From positions 45,450,942 through 45,514,941 of the forward strand of contig OX381704.1 in NCBI GenBank assembly GCA_947462335.1: a stretch of DNA of 64,000 bases, read 5' to 3'. This document shows, piece by piece, positions 56,949-64,000 of this stretch. The notes below the pieces were generated by a model, which was given only the letters and a program-made list of their open reading frames with translations, was not told where the DNA came from and searched no databases. The first letter of the stretch is position 1; each line of letters starts with the position of its first letter. This DNA comes from Harmothoe impar. Lineage: Eukaryota > Annelida > Polychaeta > Phyllodocida > Polynoidae. The translations under genes were made by a program, and so were the position numbers.

Positions 56949-59132
56949 TATCAGTGGAGGCCCTAATTGTAGGATCCCGCTCACATAACCAAATCATGAT
57001 GATTATAATACATACTACCTGGGAACTGACTAGCTCAAGCAACAATGTACATCACCTCATATGGCACGTAACCAAGGTCCCAAGGGTACACTTGTAGCAT
57101 AGTGGTCACAGTAGTAGAAGTAGTTAGACTAGTAGACATATCAATAATACAGTGGTAGTTGTCATACCAGCTGTAGTTGTGGTAGCAGTATGGTGGCAGA
57201 AAGGGTGTGTAGGTAGGGGGTCTCATGGGGGCCCTGTGCAACTCGGGGTTCTATTTAATAAGTCATCAAACAGCATAGCCAACGCCGCAAATCTAATTCC
57301 ACCAGCAGCCACAGGCTCCCCACCCCACAGACGTGGGCAATCTACGTCTACATATATCACAGGGCGTAACGTGATTAGATATCACAGGGAAATGGACCTT
57401 CAGATGTAATGTGTTTGATTTATAGGTGCGGTTATTCATGGGGTACTATAACTATAAGGTTAGGTCTTGGTGCTTCCCTGTAGAGGCTTAACCCCATAGC
57501 CCTTTACTAACCTAGCATTGTCCTCAGCCTGGAGATAGACAGAGTCAGCCATCACGTTGGCATTCTATGCAATCTAAGAAAGATAATTATTATCAGACTG
57601 AGGCTCCTATATAACTGCAGTAACCCCCCTGGAAAGGGCGAAGTGCAACGTTGTGTGCATTGATTATAAGGAGCTTCAGCTTTGATAAGAAATGAAATTA
57701 TTTTGAGAATACAATTATCCTAACGTGAATTTATCCCATGTGATGGGATCCTCCCTAACGTTGAGTATTATAGAGCAGCAGTAATGCTATTATATTATAT
57801 TCTAAAACTCCTGATTTATGTTTATGAACTAGTAATACATGCTAACATGTGTACCTACATACTGATATAGAGATATTAGTCAATACAAAATATTCAAAGC
57901 TATCATAATAATTAACAGTGTTTTATGTATCGGAACCTAGTAGTAAGCATTGCTTTCTGTATCCTCCTCTACCACTAGGCATGGACACATCATTACGTGG
58001 GGGAGGGGGCGGGGTGCCGACACGTTACTGGGGCCGCAGTCCCTGGAGGAGGGAGGCTGTAATGCAACTGGAGATGGGACATCCTCCTGTATAGGTTGTA
58101 TCCTCCCCGGTGGCCGCACATACGTGTCAGACATGGGAACCATTACCAGCATTTAAACCTTTCTTTAGAAGAATATCTTTTGAGATTGTATACGTGAATA
58201 TATAAAAACTGGTGGATTACAACTCGCCTGACGTTTGCAATATGAACTGCAAGGTCTTTGACCAATACTTGTATGATCATAGTAAAAATATGACCGGACC
58301 GTAACCCTCCCGCTAAACAAAAGCTGATATCCAACCAGTCGTTGTATATAATTCTAATTAAAACCATTACCTATCCAGGATAAGGTATCTAGATGTCTCA
58401 TCAAGACCACTGGTATTATATCAGAAATGTACTGAATGCCTTTTCCCCAGAAGGTCACTACATGGGAGTTATTAATATGAAAATGTCTCAACAACAGGCG
58501 ACATTATTCTACTCTCATCTAGAGTTTCACAGATTGATAAGCTGCAGCTGTACGACATTTCGGATCACATCCTGACAGCCAGACCCATTTGTTGAAGTAA
58601 TTCTGGAGCTGCAAGAATCTTGTGACATTTGCAGAACTGGCGGGCATGACGATGCAAGGTATTAACAGCAAAGAATATGACTATCTTTGGGCTTTTCCAT
58701 CTGTATTCCGCACCATAACTGGCAATTTTCCCAAAAAGATATCATTCAAATTTACCTCTGTGGAGGTTTCAAGCATGCCTTATATTCTTAGAGCAAAGAT
58801 TAAAAAGGGCACCATCAGGACATTTCACACAGTGAAACTATATGCAGCTTCCAAATGTATGGCTTCCATCACTTCACAATGACTGCAGTCTAGTACCCCT
58901 CCCCCCCCCCCCTCTGTACCCCCAGTGCGTAGTAATGTCACAGAGTACAAAAGATGGTGGATTTAGTCTGATTGTGGGTAAGATAATACCTGATTTACAT
59001 CAGTACACATGTTCAGGTCAGTGAAGATGAATAGTCACAAGGACAAAGAACAGTGCTGATTTATTGACACCCGACCCTGAGTACAGCACCCAGAGGGCCT
59101 CCCAAGACAGCCACCCCTCACCCCTACCACCT
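56949..59132. other. non-coding stretch, with an unsupported open frame
   Basis: A plus frame open from 58595 to the stop at 58882 (96 codons, no ATG at its head) reads GINSKEYDYLWAFPSVFRTI and onward. A 60-codon ATG frame (58393-58575) lies just upstream in another frame. I recognise no family and see no splice sites that join them, so I do not call a gene. Poly-C at 58901-58912. Confidence 0.35.
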
Positions 59133-59207
59133 TGACCTTCACTGACCTTTAATGACTTTCCCTGACCTTGGATGACCTTAAAGTCTTTTCCTGACCTTGT
59201 ATGACCT
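59133..59207 (+). promoter_or_regulatory. ten-base-periodic TGACCT array (nuclear-receptor DR4-like)
   Basis: TGACCT starts at 59133, 59143, 59163, 59173, 59192 and 59202, with a degenerate TGACTT at 59153. On the minus strand these are AGGTCA half sites in direct repeat with 4-bp spacing, the DR4 layout bound by several nuclear-receptor dimers. Some carry the AAGGTCA extension. It may equally be a decayed 10-bp minisatellite. Confidence 0.45.
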
Positions 59208-59602
59208 GATGTAATCCCTGTCTGCGTGTTATCCCTGTCAGAGAGCGGCAATGGGGAGAAGGGGTTGGGGTAGTAGGTGGAGGGTGCACACTAGCTCTAA
59301 AAGGGCCTCGACAATAAACCATGCAATCAGTGACACTTGGTGTTTAGACATTAGAGATGCAGCATCAAGCTTTACAGGATTCTCTATAAGTCAGAGGGGG
59401 ATATCGGCTTGGCATTTAGAAAGTTACAATATGTAACCATTTGGAATTCAGAATGAAATGAGAATCAGGGAATAAGCTCCCTGTGCGCATTATCCACACA
59501 GCAATGCAAGCATCTCATTACCTTACTGATTTCTTAACATGGATTTAAACTACCGGTATTTTCAATCTATACTTATTCCATATTGCCGTCTCTGGAAAAG
59601 GA

Positions 59603-59642
59603 ATTCAACGCAATTTAAAATAATTCAACGCAATTTAAAATC
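59603..59642. repeat. 20-bp tandem duplication
   Basis: ATTCAACGCAATTTAAAAT occurs twice with an exact 20-bp step. Confidence 0.9.
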
Positions 59643-60094
59643 GGTACACACTAATCCCCGTCTACATTGTGAAATGTGAGTCGCTTGTAACATTCCACAG
59701 ATGGTATTATTTTTGGAAGTTGTGGCGAGTTAAAAAATGTCACAAAGGTTTGAGAAAAAGGAGCCCAACTGGGCTATTTGCATCACGAATGATATTAAGA
59801 AAATACCAAAAACCCACAGATCTGTGTGACGTGAAAAAGAACCTGCGTGTCATTTAGAACCTCGGAGAATACTCCGCGGCCCCTTTCTTTAACTTTGTTG
59901 GCAGTTCCTCAAAGGGGTGAAAATCTGGGGATTATTTGCGTTTTTCTGGGTGTTTGAGACCACAGAGGCAAGAGGCGTGTAATACAATCAGCATCAGTGA
60001 GCAGGTCCTCACAAGTTCAACCTCCTGCACTCACATCAAAGTGGGGCAGGGCGAGCCGCTCACTACGGACAAGGCCCCGGACATGGGGACAGGC
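59643..60094. other. non-coding stretch
   Basis: No supportable feature. Confidence 0.4.
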
Positions 60095-60305
60095 AACCCT
60101 GTAAGGACAGCATGCTGCTTTAATGCACCCTTCTGTCGGCTTGGTGTAACAAGGCATCAACGATAAGACACTTGTATCTGCTGCATTATATGATTATATG
60201 ATGTTAATACACTCCTGAAGGGACACTACTCTCAGCTAACACATCTACACTGTTTGGTACATCATGCCGACAAATGAACATGCACCATGAGTCATGAAAG
60301 GGTTA
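60095..60305. repeat. palindromic MITE-family copy
   Basis: Left AACCCTGTAAGGACAGCATG and CTGCTTTAATGCACCC. Right ACATCATGCCGACAAATG and CATGAAAGGGTTAA. The middle is diverged or replaced. Confidence 0.65.
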
Positions 60306-60671
60306 ACAGCAGCACCCGCCCCGCCGGGCAAGTAGCTCATTTCTCCCGGCAATCCGAGAGCCATTCTACTACTCTGTAGGAATCTAGCCTACTCTTAAGC
60401 GCAAAGCGTTGGTAGTTTACTCCAGCTTACTCCCAATGCTGACAACGCTTTCTACTAGAGGAGAAAATGACCATGCAGGATACTCCAGATAGGGGTGCGC
60501 GGATCATCTTTTCTGCTTGGGGGCTTACACTTTTCTTTTGACACATAAATAAGGGGTGACTTAAAGTGCATGGGGGGTCTGAACACACGTTTTAATAGGG
60601 CACCAGCAATTCACATCCCCCTCTCTATGCAGGTGCAGAGATAGTTTACTCGTCCAAGCTCTCTCTGCTTG

Positions 60672-60961
60672 GGCCAAAAAAAATAGGTTTGTTTCAGGTC
60701 ACCCGACCGACCCTATCTAAACAGGGCCGACCCTACGTTTTTTTATGCAATTTTGAAGACATTTTTATATTTTTAGACTTTTTTGGGGTCAATCTTAGGT
60801 TTACAAAATTTTGGAAAAAAATCTCTCCATTTTTACACTTTTTTGGGTCAATTTTAGAGGGGAAGTAAAAAAAGTTTAAAAAAAACCCCAAAAAATCCGA
60901 CCTACCGACCCTAGAGCTTCTTCCCATGTTACCTGAAACAAAACTTTTTTTTCATTTGGCC
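60672..60961. mobile_element. GGCC-ended 290-bp element with AT-rich core
   Basis: GGCCAAAAAAAATAGG then TTTGTTTCAGGT on the left is mirrored on the right by ACCTGAAACAAAAC and TTTGGCC. Just inside both ends are the words CCGACC and GACCCTA. The interior is homopolymer-rich (A and T runs with TTTTTGGGGTCAATCTTAGG-like repeats), and the 64-codon minus frame there is lysine/phenylalanine-rich by composition. It looks like a small non-autonomous transposon. Confidence 0.6.
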
Positions 60962-60964
60962 TTA

Positions 60965-60997
60965 GTGAGCTGCTCGTCCACCCTACGAGCAGCTCAC
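60965..60997. repeat. 13-bp stem hairpin next to the GGCC element
   Basis: GTGAGCTGCTCGT and ACGAGCAGCTCAC are exact reverse complements around a 7-nt loop. The GAGCAGCTCAC word also occurs at 48747-48785. Confidence 0.8.
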
Positions 60998-61417
60998 GTT
61001 TTATATATAGACGTACAGCGTTGGTGGTTGTCTTCCTCCAGGCTCGATAATGGGCGCACGCCCCATGGTCCGGCACAATCTTTTCACATCGGCGGAAAAT
61101 CGACACGGACTTTCATGTCGGGGCTGAATACTAATCCGGCGGCTGATAGGCTGAAGGGTGAGCAGTGGCTGATGGGTGTGGAGTGGTGGTGGGGGGGGGG
61201 GAGGGGAGCAGCTCAGGAGTGTCCATGAGCAGTCCACAACCCAACCCCAACCACTCAGACCCACCTCAGATAAAGGGTGGGTTCCACTAGAATCAGTACC
61301 CATAGGTCACCACAGAGTGGTTTGTTGTAGAGTATATCAGGCATTATATCGAGGATTCTAATCGGCTAATGCCGGCTGGCCCTCGCCGAGGACGTCAGCT
61401 GCCACCAGATTTGTTGA
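60998..61417. other. non-coding stretch
   Basis: A G run near 61189-61202. The 10-bp inverted repeat ACCAGATTTG/CAAATCTGGT (61404-61432) runs into the open frame that follows. Confidence 0.4.
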
Positions 61418-61573
61418 CTGGTCAAATCTGGTAAGATTTCAAAGACATCAGACATACAGACATTTGCTCTGTTTAAATCCAGGCTTGAAACTACCACAGC
61501 AAGACCCCACATAAGCATTTCCCCAGATCGCATCAGACAAGAGTACTACCTGCCTGACCATTCATTAAAATAA
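61418..61573 (+). pseudogene. possible C-terminal relic of a retroelement or multi-exon gene
   Basis: A frame open for 51 codons after a TGA (61415-61417) ends in TAA at 61571-61573. It reads ...KTSDIQTFALFKSRLETTTA then RPHISISPDRIRQEYYLPDH and SLK. The phrase FKSRLETT resembles the FKSRLKTH-like tail often seen near the C-terminus of LINE-type reverse transcriptases, and the downstream sequence is ordinary non-coding DNA. No upstream coding remains, so this is either a 5'-truncated retroelement copy or a terminal exon with an acceptor upstream of 61442. Both readings are weak. Confidence 0.3.
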
Positions 61574-61788
61574 TCTATCTTGAATGATCTTTTCATCAGG
61601 TGGAACCCTGGCCTACTAGAGGTTAGTCATAAGAGGGCAGGTTGGGAGGGTTGGGATGGGTGACTGTTATGGCAGCTTATCAACGGTAAACTGAACATGG
61701 CTGCTGAGAGCACCGTTATAGATTTCTGCTGGATGGAAATGCATCCTCTAGAGATACACTCACTGCACTGGAGGATCAATTGTTTTAA
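61574..61788. other. non-coding stretch
   Basis: No supportable feature. Confidence 0.35.
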
Positions 61789-62017
61789 AACCCTTTAACA
61801 GCCGCACCGTGTTTAAATGCACTTTTCCCTTTTGTCGTCATGATGCATAAATACATCGGTGGCGAGCAACTCGCAAATGATGTATCCTTACATGGTGCCG
61901 ATGCAGTCGCATAATTATGGTTGGCATATGTACGAATGCAGTACCGGTAGGTCGGCACTGCGCTAGTGCACCATGGTGACAAATCAACACGAAATCTCGT
62001 GCCGTACTTAAAGGGTT
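61789..62017. mobile_element. palindromic MITE-family copy, 229 bp
   Basis: AACCCTTTAA at the left and TTAAAGGGTT at the right are perfect inverted termini. Between them lie TTTTGTCGTCATGATGCATA, GGCGAGCAACTCGC, GATGCAGTCGCATAATTATG, CGGCACTGCGC and GTGACAAATC in family order. With 10034-10297 it gives the best picture of the full element. Confidence 0.75.
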
Positions 62018-64000
62018 AGAGAGCAGCTCCACTGGAGAGCGTCTGTTTGTGTTAGGCTGTATCTGTGAGGCTGGTGGGTTCACTTTGTGGGATGTTATTC
62101 CTGTAGTGGTGTAGATATTGTTTTAGTCCACAGAGTTCTCCAGATGAGCTACTTGAAAGGTAGGATATTGTTTGTAACTGTGGTGGCAACACAGAGGTTT
62201 CGAACAATTCCTTTTTTATGAAAACATTTTTCACCTCATTGATTTTCTGACATCGAACACCATTGTCTTACTAATTATAGATTCCGAAATTAGCCACAGC
62301 ATTTTTGTAGCGAGTGGATTCAGGGATCAGGTCAAATTCCGATGCTCCTGCTGGGTCCGGCCTTTAAAACCACCCTGAATGGCAGGGGTGGAGGCAGGCA
62401 AAGGTACAGATTGCTGGGGGTACGGCATTGAATGAAGCTTGGAAGATAACCACAGGGAGCTCTGCCTCATTAATGACAGGGCCTCCTCCTGCATACTACA
62501 GACGTCCTGTAGTAGCCGGCCCTTCATGGTTGTCCTGCTTCACTACAGTATTGATTAGTTCTGTTATATCATGGTTGCCATGTCTACCAATATGGACCTG
62601 ATGCCGTCAGGGTGTCAATCCGGGCTTTTTACTGCCTTCTGGAGAGAACAAGTCAATTATTGTACAATAATCTAGAGTATTGTTATGATGGAATGGTCCA
62701 TGGAGATAACAATAATAGTTGATGTCAACACTGTGTACAAATATTATTGGTATACTCTGGGTGTCGTGATGAACAATGCATAGATATGGGAACATGTAAA
62801 GTACCGAAGATGGGCATAAATCGTCGCTAAAGGCAAACAGATACGCATCAATATCGTTACCTAATACAACAGACATTCATGTGTTAGCTTGGACTAGTTC
62901 AAAAGACCAACAAGTATTGCGTTGGGATATCTCCAGGACCACAGCCTAAATCTCTATCGGAAAAAGGCCTTAGGGAAATCGATACACCTCCCCATCCTGG
63001 GAGGATCAAAGTGACTCTCCATGCAGGGAGCTTCTCAGTATATCTGTGTGTGTCTCTGCCATAACCTGCCTGTTGAATAGCGTTGTGAATCAGAACCTTC
63101 GTTATCTTTTTGTCAGCTAGTCTCTATTCCCCACACCTTCTTGTCCCCATAAGAACCACAGGAACTATATGCATTCTATAACACCTATTACTGAACAAAT
63201 ACTAATAGATAAGCAGCTGATTGCTTTAATTAAGAGGGGAACACAAAGCTAATAGTGTACACAGCTTACTGCTCAATAAGAAAATGGAATTCAGCTTGCT
63301 GTTTGCAGAAACCCAGAGTGAGAGAATGGTAACGAGGTGGCTGCTAGGAGAGTTACTCTGCTCTATTCTGAAGTCAATGCAGTCTGTGTGCTGCCTCCAT
63401 CTGAGGGCGTGATCCGCAGCGGGGTAGAAAGAACTGGGTAATGGGAAACGATGTTGTCGGATTTAAACGATTGTATTACACCAGTTACAGCGGAGGATTA
63501 CGCTTAGAGGGCGCTATTTGATTCAATTCGAACGGGTGGTATTTTATACAGTAGCCAGGGGAACCAGCCTGGAGGGAATTATTGGGATTATAGACAGTAT
63601 TGTGGCGGCTGTGTTGGTATGGTATAAAGTATTCCATCAGGAAGAGAAGAAGAAAGTACCGCAATGTATGAAAACAGTAGAAACCGATCTATATTTCCAG
63701 CAGTCTAATGTTACAATTCGGTCCCAGTATTCAGCCTCAAAATTGATGAAAACTATTCTCCACATCCACCAACAACCAGAGGGAGCTACCTTGTTGATCG
63801 ATCCTATACTCTATGTATTTCTATACCTGATGCATCTGTAGGCTTCAACTGGAGGCCTGTGGTATTTGCATTTACATAGAAGGGGTGGGCAATGTGTTTG
63901 GACGAGATTCCAGCCCCATCGTGTGTTCTCTATACATAGCTGACCATGGTCGACGCTCATGAATATTGCAAATGGCGTAACACAAGGAGAGGTCATCAAG
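62018..64000. other. non-coding stretch to the window end
   Basis: The last plus frame (63518-63841, 107 codons, no ATG at its start) and the minus frames at 62607-62876 and 63811-63999 show no recognisable domain or exon borders. 63380-63530 is GC-balanced and could be regulatory. Nothing is firmly supported. Confidence 0.35.

Noticed and set aside
58595..58882. 96-codon open frame resembling ordinary protein
   Set aside because: No ATG, no convincing acceptor or donor, and no family recognised. Kept only as a note because a database search could change the verdict.
1..64000. CRISPR-like arrays
   Set aside because: The tandem repeats have no regular repeat-spacer alternation with unique spacers, and the sequence is eukaryotic in character.

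Overview
This window looks like eukaryotic, almost certainly metazoan, non-coding DNA. No stretch reads as a conventional gene: open frames are short (longest about 155 codons), occur on both strands and lack recognisable domains. There are no rRNA or tRNA genes and no bacterial operon structure. The DNA is moderately AT-rich with GC-rich islands, microsatellites, 40-45 bp minisatellites and many short inverted-repeat transposons. The repeat style suggests an invertebrate deuterostome such as amphioxus to me, but that is an impression from memory; nothing here proves the species.

The most notable object is at 25317-28448. It is a roughly 3.1 kb element bounded by 31-bp terminal inverted repeats with one mismatch. 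It holds ten copies, in both orientations, of a 19-bp motif (GAGGCGTCTGTGACGTTAA and variants). On the minus strand it also carries a likely spliced transcript: a 5' exon with a good donor near 27529 and an exon at 26432-26271 that encodes a 53-residue, very basic peptide. I read it as a DNA transposon whose own promoter and binding sites are studded with the motif.

Around it lies a dense population of non-autonomous transposons. These include a TA-flanked element at 3042-4317, a CCCAG-ended element at 21321-22173 and another at 33759-34423. There is also a 659-bp element with 103-bp inverted repeats at 29597-30255, a CACTG-ended element with subterminal repeats at 41662-42524, a TTAA-flanked MITE at 50585-50688 and a GGCC-ended element at 60672-60961. 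A single palindromic family recurs about 18 times across the window, with TCATGATGCAT in its arms and AACCCTTTAA-like ends. One copy has been split by another MITE at 35705-35821.

Two other structures stand out: a perfect 42-bp inverted repeat at 7282-7388, and a 75-bp inverted repeat at 49487-49740 with one arm tandemly duplicated. Both would form long RNA hairpins if transcribed.

Possible regulatory DNA includes tandem TGACGTCA sites at 15292-15339, several CTCF-like motifs, a ten-base-periodic TGACCT array at 59133-59207, and a few GC-balanced, homeodomain-site-rich blocks (5046-5230, 8930-9115, 16360-16500, 47110-47215, 55500-55690, 56340-56530) that resemble conserved non-coding elements. 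The overall picture is an intergenic or intronic region shaped by MITE insertion, possibly within a developmental gene landscape; that last part is inference.
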